From NCBI RefSeq assembly GCF_030811595.1, contig NZ_JAUSRB010000001.1, positions 558,001 to 622,000 of the forward strand: a stretch of 64,000 nucleotides of DNA, written 5' to 3'. The notes under the pieces were generated by a model. That model worked only from the letters and a program-made list of their open reading frames with translations, made no database searches and was not told the origin of the DNA. Positions 34,276-42,800 of this stretch are shown here, one piece after another. Each line of letters begins with the position of its first letter. The stretch's first letter is position 1. A program made the position numbers and the translations under genes. This DNA is from Streptosporangium brasiliense. Its GTDB lineage: Bacteria > Actinomycetota > Actinomycetes > Streptosporangiales > Streptosporangiaceae.

Positions 34276-35436
34276 TTGTCCAGACGCCCGGGGACGCCCC
34301 GGCTGCTGCGCCAGCTCAATGACCGCGCGGCGCTGGAGCTCCTGCTGTCCAGCGGCCCACTCACCCGAGCTGAGCTGGGAGAACACACAGGTCTCTCCAA
34401 GGTGACGGCGGGCCAGTTGCTGGCCAGGCTGGAGGACCGCGACCTCGTCGCGGTGGTCGGCGAGCAGGCCGGCGGGCGCGGGCCCAACGCCGCGCTGTAC
34501 GGCGTCGTGCCCTCGTGCGCCTACGTCGTGGGACTCGACGTGCTGCCGGACCGGATCAGCGCCGGGGTGGCCGACATCACCGGCGAGACCGTCGCCGAGA
34601 TCTCGGTGGACCCCAACGGCCACGACGACCCGGTCCGGCTCGTGCACAGCGCCGTGGAGAAGGCGTGCGCGTCGGCGGGCATCCCGATGACCGGCCTGCG
34701 CGCCTTCGTGATCGGCACCCGGGGCGTCGTCGACCCCCGGACCGGCGACGTCCGCTTCTCCTTCGACCTGCCCTCCTGGCACGAGGGCGTGCTCGCCGGG
34801 CTCCGCCACGACCTCAACGTCCCCGTGACGATCGAGAACGACGTGAACCTGGCCGCGCTGGCCGAGCGCTGCCACGGCGCGGCCGAGGGCATGGACGACT
34901 TCGTGCTCGTGTGGGCGGGCGTCGGCCAGGGACTGGGAGTCATGCTCGGCGGGCGCCTGCACCGCGGCTTCACCGGCGGCGCGGGGGAGATCGGCTGGCT
35001 CCCGGTCCCCGGGGAGCCGCTCCCCACCGACGTGGGCGAACCCCAGTCCGGCTCGTTCCAGCGCCTGGTCGGCGGCGACGCCGTGGCCGGCCTGGCGGGC
35101 GCGCACGGCGTCGCCGGCGACTCGCCCGGCGACCACGTCCGTACGGCCGTCGCCGACGGATCGGACGGCTTCCTCGACGAGTTGGCCGGGCGGCTGGCGG
35201 TCGGCGTGGCGGCGGTGGCCGTGGTCCTGGACCCCGCGCTGATCGTGCTCGGCGGCGACGTCGGCCGGGCCGGCGGGAGCGCGCTCGCGGCCAGGGTCGA
35301 GGAGGCCGTGGCCAGGGTCTGCCCCAGCCAGCCGAGGGTCGTGACGACGCGGGTCCAGGGCAACCCGGTGCTGCGCGGCGCCCTGGTCTCGGCCCTGGAG
35401 CAGGCCCGCGAACAGGTATTCTCGCAAACGGTGTGA
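34276..35436 (+). CDS. ROK-family transcriptional repressor (ROK2)
   Basis: This 386-residue regulator is a paralogue of ROK1 along its full length. The winged helix (LTRAELGEHTGLSKVTAGQL, GEQAGGRGPNAALYGVVPS) and ROK core (IENDVNLAALAERCHG, GLGVMLGGRLHRG) are intact. As in ROK1 the zinc motif is missing, and the EIGH histidine is tryptophan (GEIGWLPV). Translation starts at TTG 34276 behind a strong GGGGGGAG ribosome site. It diverges from the importer, so it is the likely local repressor. The VanX-like gene begins 11 bases downstream and is probably co-transcribed. Confidence 0.9.
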   Translation: MSRRPGTPRLLRQLNDRAALELLLSSGPLTRAELGEHTGLSKVTAGQLLARLEDRDLVAVVGEQAGGRGPNAALYGVVPSCAYVVGLDVLPDRISAGVADITGETVAEISVDPNGHDDPVRLVHSAVEKACASAGIPMTGLRAFVIGTRGVVDPRTGDVRFSFDLPSWHEGVLAGLRHDLNVPVTIENDVNLAALAERCHGAAEGMDDFVLVWAGVGQGLGVMLGGRLHRGFTGGAGEIGWLPVPGEPLPTDVGEPQSGSFQRLVGGDAVAGLAGAHGVAGDSPGDHVRTAVADGSDGFLDELAGRLAVGVAAVAVVLDPALIVLGGDVGRAGGSALAARVEEAVARVCPSQPRVVTTRVQGNPVLRGALVSALEQAREQVFSQTV

Positions 35437-35447
35437 GAATTACCGCT

Positions 35448-36092
35448 ATGCGAGACATCGTGCTGATCTCCGACCCCCGGGTCGCCGCGATCCCCGTCGA
35501 AGAGTCCGGGGAGCGGCTGGCCGACGTGCGCGGACGGCTGCGGGTGGACAGGCGGCTGGCCGACTCCGAGGGGGCCTTCGCCCACCTGCGGCAGGGGCTG
35601 CTGACCCGGCTGGAGGGCGCGCAGGCGCAGCTCCCGCCGGGCTACCGGCTGCTGGTCGTGGAGGGCTACCGGCCGCTGGCGATGCAGCAGCGGATCTTCG
35701 AGGAATACTCGGCGGAGCTGCGGGTGGTGTTCCCGGAGATGTCGCCCGAGGAGATCTGCGTGGCGGCGAGCCGTTACGTCTCACCGGTCGAGGTCGCCCC
35801 GCACACCGCGGGGGCGGCGGTGGACCTGACCCTGTGCACCGACGACGGGGACGAGCTCGACATGGGCACCCCGCTCAACGCCACCCCCGAGCAGAGCGGG
35901 GGCGCCTGCTACACCGACGCCCCCGGCCTGTCGTCCGAGGCCCGCCACCACCGCCGGCTCCTCGGCACCGCCCTGACGGCCGCCGGCCTGGTCAACTACC
36001 CCACCGAGTGGTGGCACTGGTCCTACGGCGACCGCTACTGGGCCATGACCACCGGGGCCGCCTCCGCCGTGTACGGCCCCGCCTCCTTCTGA
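35448..36092 (+). CDS. VanX-type D-alanyl-D-alanine dipeptidase
   Basis: This 214-residue zinc peptidase of the M15D family hydrolyses D-Ala-D-Ala in peptidoglycan recycling or, in VanX, glycopeptide resistance. Zinc and catalytic residues are visible in PHTAGAAVDL (family SxHxxGxAxD, with the serine replaced by proline) and in the EWWHW motif near the C-terminus. The arginine in EGYRP matches the VanX substrate arginine. There is no signal peptide, so it is cytoplasmic. No vanH or vanA partner is present, so the context favours recycling of imported cell-wall fragments over resistance. Confidence 0.85.
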   Translation: MRDIVLISDPRVAAIPVEESGERLADVRGRLRVDRRLADSEGAFAHLRQGLLTRLEGAQAQLPPGYRLLVVEGYRPLAMQQRIFEEYSAELRVVFPEMSPEEICVAASRYVSPVEVAPHTAGAAVDLTLCTDDGDELDMGTPLNATPEQSGGACYTDAPGLSSEARHHRRLLGTALTAAGLVNYPTEWWHWSYGDRYWAMTTGAASAVYGPASF

Positions 36093-36141
36093 GCTTCCGG
36101 GCTTCCGGGCCGCGCCCTCCCTCCGGCCCCGGGCTCGGGCG

Positions 36142-36181
36142 CCGGCCCCGCCTTCCCGGACCCGGCCCCGCCTTCCCGGAC
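36142..36181 (+). repeat. 20-bp tandem repeat in convergent gap
   Basis: CCGGCCCCGCCTTCCCGGAC is exactly repeated head to tail twice. It fills part of the 107-base gap between the VanX-like gene and the dimethylformamidase-like gene. Confidence 0.75.
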
Positions 36182-36199
36182 CTTGAGCCGCGCCTTCCG

Positions 36200-38026
36200 C
36201 TACAGGTCGGGGACCGGGACGCGCCAGCGGAGGAGGTGGCCGGGGGCGGTGCCGATCAGCCGGCCGGCGTGGGCGGTGAGGACGGTACAGCCGCCCGCCC
36301 CGCACAGGTCGCTCCACTCGGCGGGCGCCGCCACCGGCAGGCGCGTGCGGACGCGGCCCGCCACGTCGGCGATGTAGAGGCGGCCGTTCATGGAGGTGAG
36401 CGCGGTGGCGTCGGTGCCGCTGCCGACCAGGATCCACTCGGAGGTCTCCGGAGGCAGCCGCCACAGGCCGCCGTCGGCGGTGGCGGCCCACAGGTCGCCG
36501 TCCACCAGGGCCAGCCCGACCCCGCCGGAAGGCGCCTGGCCGAGCACGGTCCAGGGGGAGGCGAGATCGGAGTCGCGGTAGACGAGCCGGCCGTCGCCGG
36601 TCAGGCCGTACAGGCCGATGGACCTGGTGGTGGACGCCTCACGCGGGGTGGCCATGGCCACGACGCCGCCGCCGGAGCCCACCCGGCGCCAGCGCAGGTT
36701 CTGGCCGGAGACCTCCCTGCGGTACAGCGAGCCGTCCTCGCCCACGCCGTAGAGCTGGGAGTCGCACGCGGTCAGCGCCCGCAGGGAGCACTCGGGGCCG
36801 ATGGCCTCCCACCCGGCGGACGGGCGTGACAGCCGGTCCAGCACGTTACGGGTGATCCGGTCCACGGCGGGGTCGTGCAGGGTGTTGCCCCAGTTCACGG
36901 TGGAGGCGGTGAACACCGTCCCGGCGCCGAGGCCGAAGACGCCCATGGTGGCCATGCCGCCCTGGCCGTAGCGGTGCCAGTGGCGCAGGTCGGCGGTGGC
37001 GAGGACGACGAAGGACGGCGGGGTGCCGTCGCGGCCGGTGGCCACCGGGACGCCGTCCACCTCGGTGAAGTCGCAGGCGTCGGTCTCGTAGCCGATGGCG
37101 CCCCGGCCGAACTTGTCGCCCTCGCCCAGCCCGGTCCCGTCGAAGACCCAGTGCTCGGGGAACCGGGTGGTGTAGGACTCCTCGTGCATCAGCTTCATGT
37201 ACGGTCCCCAGGTCCCGGCGCCGCGCCGGAAGCTGACCCCCGTCAGCGTGTTCTCCGGCCGGTTCACCGGCGCGCTGGACCACTCGACCGTGGTGAGCCC
37301 GGGCTCCACGGCGGCCATCGGGTCGGTGACCGCGTCGCGGTAGCAGACCATGGTCCGCCCGCCGTCCTCCAGCCGGAACTGCCACCAGCAGGTGTTGCCG
37401 GAGAACACCGCCAGGTTGCCGCCCCGGCGGACGAACTCCTCGACGCTGTCGCGCATCCCCGCCGTCCAGTACTCGTCGTGGCCGTTGACCACCAGCAGCC
37501 GGTAGCCCGACAGGAGCGCCGAGCCGTCGTGCAGGTCCAGCCCCGAGCAGTAGTCCACCTCGTATCCGGCCGGGCCGAGCCAGCGCAGCATCCCCTCCTC
37601 CCAGCGCTCGGGCGGCGGGCCGCCGCCGGGCCGGTCGAAGGAGACCCGCGAGGCCCGGCCGGCCTGCTCGGTCCAGTAGATGGACTCGCCGGGGATGCCC
37701 GCCCGGTTGTACGCCTGCCAGGTCGGGAACGGGATCGACAGCAGGATCGGCGAGCGCGGGCGGGCGGCCCGCACCGCGAAGTAGACCTCGGAGACGTCGT
37801 CGTCGGCGGTGAACACCGCCCGGTAGAGCGAGCTCGGCAGGTCCGCGGGGACGTCGAGCGTCCACAGCGGCCCGCTGAACTCCGCGTCGGACACGGCCGT
37901 GTCCGCGCAGACGTCCTCCACCAGGACCGAGCCGCGCAGCGGGGCCCGGGAGGCGCGGGCGAGGTGGAAGCCGAGCGTGCCGCCCTGGACGCAGGAGGTG
38001 GCCTCGGCGTAGGCGTAGACCGTCAT
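36200..38026 (-). CDS. N,N-dimethylformamidase beta-subunit-like protein with beta-propeller
   Basis: This 608-residue protein has two parts. Residues 1 to about 430 match the catalytic large-subunit fold of N,N-dimethylformamidase (SIPFPTWQAYNRAGIPGESI, then YW; GLDLHDG; LLVVNGHDEYW; FSGNTCWWQFR). Residues about 435-608 contain four repeats of about 45 residues, LYxVxxDGxLYRR...W, as in tectonin-like propellers. The first part suggests amide hydrolysis or a related reaction; the propeller suggests carbohydrate binding. It is coupled by ATGA to the condensation-like gene, so it belongs to the peptide operon. Its substrate is unknown. Confidence 0.75.
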   Translation of the reverse strand: MTVYAYAEATSCVQGGTLGFHLARASRAPLRGSVLVEDVCADTAVSDAEFSGPLWTLDVPADLPSSLYRAVFTADDDVSEVYFAVRAARPRSPILLSIPFPTWQAYNRAGIPGESIYWTEQAGRASRVSFDRPGGGPPPERWEEGMLRWLGPAGYEVDYCSGLDLHDGSALLSGYRLLVVNGHDEYWTAGMRDSVEEFVRRGGNLAVFSGNTCWWQFRLEDGGRTMVCYRDAVTDPMAAVEPGLTTVEWSSAPVNRPENTLTGVSFRRGAGTWGPYMKLMHEESYTTRFPEHWVFDGTGLGEGDKFGRGAIGYETDACDFTEVDGVPVATGRDGTPPSFVVLATADLRHWHRYGQGGMATMGVFGLGAGTVFTASTVNWGNTLHDPAVDRITRNVLDRLSRPSAGWEAIGPECSLRALTACDSQLYGVGEDGSLYRREVSGQNLRWRRVGSGGGVVAMATPREASTTRSIGLYGLTGDGRLVYRDSDLASPWTVLGQAPSGGVGLALVDGDLWAATADGGLWRLPPETSEWILVGSGTDATALTSMNGRLYIADVAGRVRTRLPVAAPAEWSDLCGAGGCTVLTAHAGRLIGTAPGHLLRWRVPVPDL

Positions 38027-39333
38027 CCCACCGGCTCCAGCACCTCGCGGAACGCCGCCTCCACCAGCAGCGACTCCATGTCGCGCAGGTAGCGTTCCAT
38101 GGCCGGCCGGGGCAGGTAGCGGGTGTCGGCGGTCAGCGAGACGCCCAGCCCGCCGGGCTCGCCGGTCACGTGCAGGCAGAACCGGCAGTTGAGCCGCTCC
38201 TGGCTGAGCGGCCAGGTCAGGGCCGTCTCGTCCATCGCCTGCCGTACCGTCCGCTCGTCGTGGGAGGCGTCCACCCGGTCGATGAAGCGCATGTCGTTGA
38301 AGCAGCAGTAGGGGTGGATCCCGGTGCCCCGTTCCCGGCTGATCCGGGCGGTCAGCCGGTCCCGGTCGCCCGGGTCGTGGTAGGCGGAGCGGTAGGCGCG
38401 CAGCGCGGCCGGCTTGGCCGCCCGCAGCAGGTCGGCGAAGGCGGCGCCGCCGCGCAGGTCCAGCACGAACAGGCCCTCCTGGGAGAGGGTGGTGACCGCG
38501 TTCGCGGTGTCGCCGCGGAAGCGGTTGCCCACGATCGGCAGCATCGCGCACACGTCGTGCCCGGTCACGGCCCCGACCAGCACGGACGCGCCGGCCAGCA
38601 GCACGGTCGAGGTGCTCGCGCCGTGTACGGCGGCGATCCGCTGGACGGCCAGGTCCATCGCCCGGGAGACGATCCGCGCCCGCCGGATGGGCGGGCTCTC
38701 CGGCACGGCCACGGGCCGGTCGAACATGGTCGGCGGGATCCGCCGGTAGCCGTCCTCCCAGTGCTCGGCGGCGGTCCGGGCGACCTTCAGCCCCCGCTCC
38801 GACCGCTGCCAGCGGGCCAGCTCCAGCGGCGAGGGCGGCGGCGGCCCGGGTACGGCCCCGCGGAGCAGCAGCAGCCGCAGATCCGTGATCGCCGCCTCGG
38901 CGCCGAGGCCGTCGGCCGCCAGGTGGCAGAAGACGAGCACGATGTGGGTGACTGTCCCGTCGGCGACCACGAGGCCGACCCGGAGCGGCCACTCGTCCCC
39001 GTAGTCGAAGGCCCTGGCCGCCAGCGCCTCCAGCAGCCGGTCCGGATCACCGGCCGACACGGTGGCCGGGATGGCGCCGGAGGTCCCCAGCACCTGGGAC
39101 GGCCCCGCCCCCAGCCTGGTCCGCAGCGACTCGTGCCGCTCCACCAGCGCACCCAGGGCCGCGGCGGCCCGCTCCACGGTGAGCGGCCGGGCCCGCCTGG
39201 GCACGGCGAGCACGCGGCCGAAGTTGAAGTAGTGGTCGTCCGGCGCCGTCTTCTGGATCGTGTCCCAGATGGCCCGCTGCCCCCAGGTCAGCGGCGCCGT
39301 GTCCGATCGGCTCCCCGAGAACCGGATGTCCAT
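38023..39333 (-). CDS. Stand-alone condensation-domain-like protein
   Basis: This 436-residue C-domain homologue shows LTWGQRAIWD and LVERHESLRTR in the N-terminal lobe. The active site reads VFCHLAADG: the first histidine of HHxxxDG is cysteine, but the catalytic histidine, aspartate and glycine remain, so it could form a bond. A CCFNDM segment links it to the protein at 11757. It follows the ACP by 44 bases and probably acts on acyl-ACP or on the chain of the large synthetase, for instance in release or acylation. Confidence 0.78.
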   Translation of the reverse strand: MDIRFSGSRSDTAPLTWGQRAIWDTIQKTAPDDHYFNFGRVLAVPRRARPLTVERAAAALGALVERHESLRTRLGAGPSQVLGTSGAIPATVSAGDPDRLLEALAARAFDYGDEWPLRVGLVVADGTVTHIVLVFCHLAADGLGAEAAITDLRLLLLRGAVPGPPPPSPLELARWQRSERGLKVARTAAEHWEDGYRRIPPTMFDRPVAVPESPPIRRARIVSRAMDLAVQRIAAVHGASTSTVLLAGASVLVGAVTGHDVCAMLPIVGNRFRGDTANAVTTLSQEGLFVLDLRGGAAFADLLRAAKPAALRAYRSAYHDPGDRDRLTARISRERGTGIHPYCCFNDMRFIDRVDASHDERTVRQAMDETALTWPLSQERLNCRFCLHVTGEPGGLGVSLTADTRYLPRPAMERYLRDMESLLVEAAFREVLEPVG

Positions 39334-39377
39334 GTGCCTCTCCCGTTCGAGACGTGCCGAGCACGTCCGCGAGGTGT

Positions 39378-39632
39378 TCAGGAGCCGGTGCGTCCGGCCC
39401 CGGCGATGTAGCGCTCCAGCGCGTCCAGGTCGTCCAGCAGGTCGAACCCGTCGCCCGACAGGTCGATCTCGACCCCGAACTCGGTCTCCACCGCGTCGAT
39501 CAACCGCATCTGCGCCAGGGACGTGACCCCCAGCGCCGACAGCGGGACCGTCGCGGCGAGCGCCTCCTTGGCCGTCACCGCGCCGTCCGACGCCGTGGCC
39601 ACCATCGCGGCCAGCTGTTCCCTAACCACCAT
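39378..39632 (-). CDS. Acyl carrier protein
   Basis: This 84-residue carrier belongs to the type II ACP group. The phosphopantetheine serine lies in LGVTSLAQMRLID, and an acidic helix AVETEFGVEIDL follows. I chose the ATG at 39632 because GGAG lies 7 bases upstream. A GTG at 39692 overlapping the MbtH stop is the alternative and would give 104 residues with a low-complexity leader. It differs from the PCP-type carriers at 19976 and 49347 and may carry a fatty or other acyl starter. Confidence 0.82.
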   Translation of the reverse strand: MVVREQLAAMVATASDGAVTAKEALAATVPLSALGVTSLAQMRLIDAVETEFGVEIDLSGDGFDLLDDLDALERYIAGAGRTGS

Positions 39633-39688
39633 TGCGGGCTCCTGTCGTGTGCCGCGGGCCGTCGTCATTGGAGATCCAGATCCACTCG

Positions 39689-39871
39689 TCACACACCGCC
39701 GGCCTCCCTGGCGCTGCGCGGGCGCATGTCAGTCCAGACCTGGTCGATGTGGGCCAGGCACTCGTCCCGGCTCCCGGCGGCGCCCTCCTCCCGCCAGCCG
39801 TCCGGCAGCTCCCGGCCGGTGGGCCAGATCGAATACTGCTCCTCGTGGTTGACCACGACGCGGTGACTCAT
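39689..39871 (-). CDS. MbtH-family protein
   Basis: This 60-residue protein stabilises and activates NRPS adenylation domains. The family pattern NHEEQYSIWP, then ELPDGWREEG and SRDECLAHIDQVWTDMRP, is complete. Its ATG overlaps the synthetase stop (ATGA), so it is coupled to that synthetase, which is its probable partner. It is the only MbtH protein in the window and may also serve the other modules. Confidence 0.95.
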   Translation of the reverse strand: MSHRVVVNHEEQYSIWPTGRELPDGWREEGAAGSRDECLAHIDQVWTDMRPRSAREAGGV

Positions 39872-42800
39872 CCCAGCTCCCCTTCTCCTTGAGGTGTTTG
39901 CACGAGACGGGCGGCCTCCTCCTCCGACAGCCCGTCGAGCTCGGCGATCAGCAGCTCCTCCACCGCCGCCGCGAGACCGGCCACGGTGCTCCGCGCGAAC
40001 AGGGTCCGGATCGGTACGTCCACCTCGACGAGGGCGCGCAGCCTGGCGATGACGCGGGTGGCCAGCAGCGAGTGGCCGCCCAGGGCGAAGAAGTCGTCGA
40101 AGGCGCCGATCTCCCCGATCCCCAGCACCTCGCCGAAGACGTCGGCCACCAGCAGCTCGGCGTCGCCGCGCGGGGCGGTCGCCGCCCCCGTCCTGACCTC
40201 GGGCGCGGGCAGCGCGGCCCGGTCGATCTTGCCGCTGCGGGTCAGCGGGAGGGCGTCGAGGCCGACCCAGAGCGCCGGGACCATGTAGGCGGGCAGCGCG
40301 CCGGTCAGGTGCCTGCCCAGCTCCTCGCCCGTGGCGGTGCCCACGACGTAGCCGACCAGGGTCTCCTGGTGTACGGCCACCGCCGCCTGGCCGACGCCGG
40401 GATGCGCCAGGATCCTGGCCTCGATCTCGCCCAGCTCGACCCGGAAGCCCCTGACCTTGACCTGGTCGTCGTCGCGGCCGAGGAACTCCAGCCGCCCGTC
40501 GCTCCGCCAGCGGGCCCGGTCGCCGGTCCGGTAGATCCGTGAACCGCCGGGGCCGGGGACGAAGCGCTGCGCGGTCAGCGCGGGCCTGCCGAGGTAGCCC
40601 CGGGCGACCCCGGCCCCGGTCACGCACAGCTCGCCCGGCGCGCCCGGCGGCACGGGCTCGCCGTGGCCGTCCAGGACCATGACCCGGGTGCCGCCGATCG
40701 GGGTGCCGATCGGCGGCCTGCCGGGGGAGCCGTCCAGCTCGGCGGCCGTGGCGATGATCGTGGCCTCGGTCGGGCCGTAGGTGTTGACCAGCCGCACCCG
40801 GTCGCCGAAGCGTTCCCGCCAGCGGGCCACCGCCGCCTCGTGGACCTGTTCGCCGCCCAGGATCACCAGGCGCAGCGTCGGGGGCCAGGCGATCTCGTCG
40901 ATCTGGTCGACCAGCGCGTGCCAGTAGGCCGTCGGCAGGTCCAGGACGGTGACCTGGTCCAGGTGGTCGGGCAGGGTGACGCCGCCGTCGGGCAGCAGCT
41001 CCAGCCGGGCCCCGGCGGCCAGGGTGGGGTAGATCTCCTCGGCGTGGGTGTCGAAGCTCAGCGAGGCGAACTGCACCACCCGGTCGCCGGGGCCCAGGCC
41101 GTACGCCTCACGCATCCACGCCACCCGCGCCGCGAGCCCCTCGTGCTCGACCACGACGCCCTTGGGCGTGCCGGTGGAGCCCGAGGTGTAGATCACGTAG
41201 GCGGCGGCGTCGCGCGGCGCGGGCTCCGGGACCCCCTGGTACGGCCCGGCCTCGGCCAGCACGTGGGAGGCCCCGCTGTCGGCCACCAGGAAGGCGAGCC
41301 GGTCCTCGGGGTAGTCGGGGTCGAGCGGGAGGTAGACGGCTCCGGCCCGCCAGACGGCCAGCAGCGCGGCGACGGTGTCCGGGGTCCGGCCCAGGCGGAC
41401 GCCGACCACGTCGCCGGGGGCGACGCCGCGCGCCTGCAGGAGCGCGGCCAGCCCGTCGGCGCGCGCGTCCAGCTCGGCGTAGGTGAGCAGGGTCTGCCCG
41501 CACCCGACGGCCACCGCGTCCGGCGTGCTCCGCACGGCCGCCGCGAACAGGTCCGGCACGGCGGTCGCCGGCGGCTGGGCCGGGCCCTCGGACAGGCGGC
41601 GGAGCAGGGCGTCGTCGTCCCCGGTGCGCAGCGGGAGGGCGGAGACCCGCTCGCCGGCGGCCCCGGGCAGCGCGGTCAGGAGCAGGCGGAAGCGGCCGGC
41701 CAGCCCCTCGACGGTGGCCCGGTCGAACAGCTCGGCGTCGTAGACCAGGGTGATCAGCAGCTCGTGCTCGTCCTGCCAGGCCTCCAGCATCAGTTCGAGC
41801 TTGGCCTGCCGCATGCCGTGCTCGAAGGCCGTGGTGGTCAGCCCGGCGAAGGCGTCGCGGGCGTGCCCGGAGTCCTGCGTGTGCAGGATGAACATCGTCT
41901 GGAACAGGGGTGTGCGGGTGAGGTCCCGCTCGGTCCGCAGGGCCGTCACCAACTCCTCGAACGGGACGCCCTGGTGGGAGAAGGCGTCCAGGACGCCGAT
42001 CTGGGTCTCGCGCAGCAGGTCGGCGAAGGTGGGGTCGCCCGACAGGTCGCCGCGTAGGACCAGGGTGTCGCTGAGGTAGCCGACGACCGGTTCGAGCTGG
42101 ACCCGGTCCCGGCCCGCGGTGGCCGTGCCGACCAGGATGTCGCTCTGGCCGGTGTGCCGGACCAGGAGCACCTGGTAGGCGGCGAGCAGGACCATGAACA
42201 TCGTGGCGCCGTGCTCCCTGCCCAGCCGGGTCAGCGCGCCGGCCTCGCCGGAGGTCAGCCGGACCGTCACCACGTCGCCGCGCCGGGCGGCGCCCGCGGT
42301 GCGCGGCCGGTCGGCCGGCAGCTCCAGCGGGGTCGGGTCGGCGAGCCGGTCGCGCCAGTAGGCGAGCAGGCCGCCGGTGTCGCGCTCGCGCTGCCAGCGG
42401 GCGACGTCGCCGAACTGGAGCGGCACCGGGGGCAGCTCCGCCCGGCCGGAGTAGAGATCCGACAGCTCGTCGAAGACGAGGTTGAGCGACCAGCCGTCGC
42501 CGAGGATGTGGTGGAGGACGAGGCACAGGACATGGTCGTCCTCGCCGATCCTGACCAGCGTGACCCGCAGGGGCGGCCGGGAGGCCAGGTCCGGGAAGGG
42601 CCTGTTGGTCAGCGCCGCGACGAGCTCCAGGGCCCCGGCCTCGCCCTCGGCGCCCACCCGGTCGACGGCGACCGGGCCGGGCGGGTCGACGACCGTGACG
42701 GGGGCGCCGTCCACCTCGGGGAAGCGGGTGCGCAGGCTCTCGTGGCGGGCCACCGTGCCGTCCAGGGCCCTGCCCAGGGCGTCCAGGTCCAGCGGGCCCC

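Noticed and set aside
34276-36092. Vancomycin-resistance operon
   Set aside because: vanH, vanA and the VanRS sensor are missing; only a VanX-like gene is present.
38027-38992. N-terminal extension of the dimethylformamidase-like gene to 930 residues
   Set aside because: The extension is antisense-free but out of frame with the real condensation-like gene, is Arg/Ala-rich, and the ATG at 38026 is coupled to the upstream stop.
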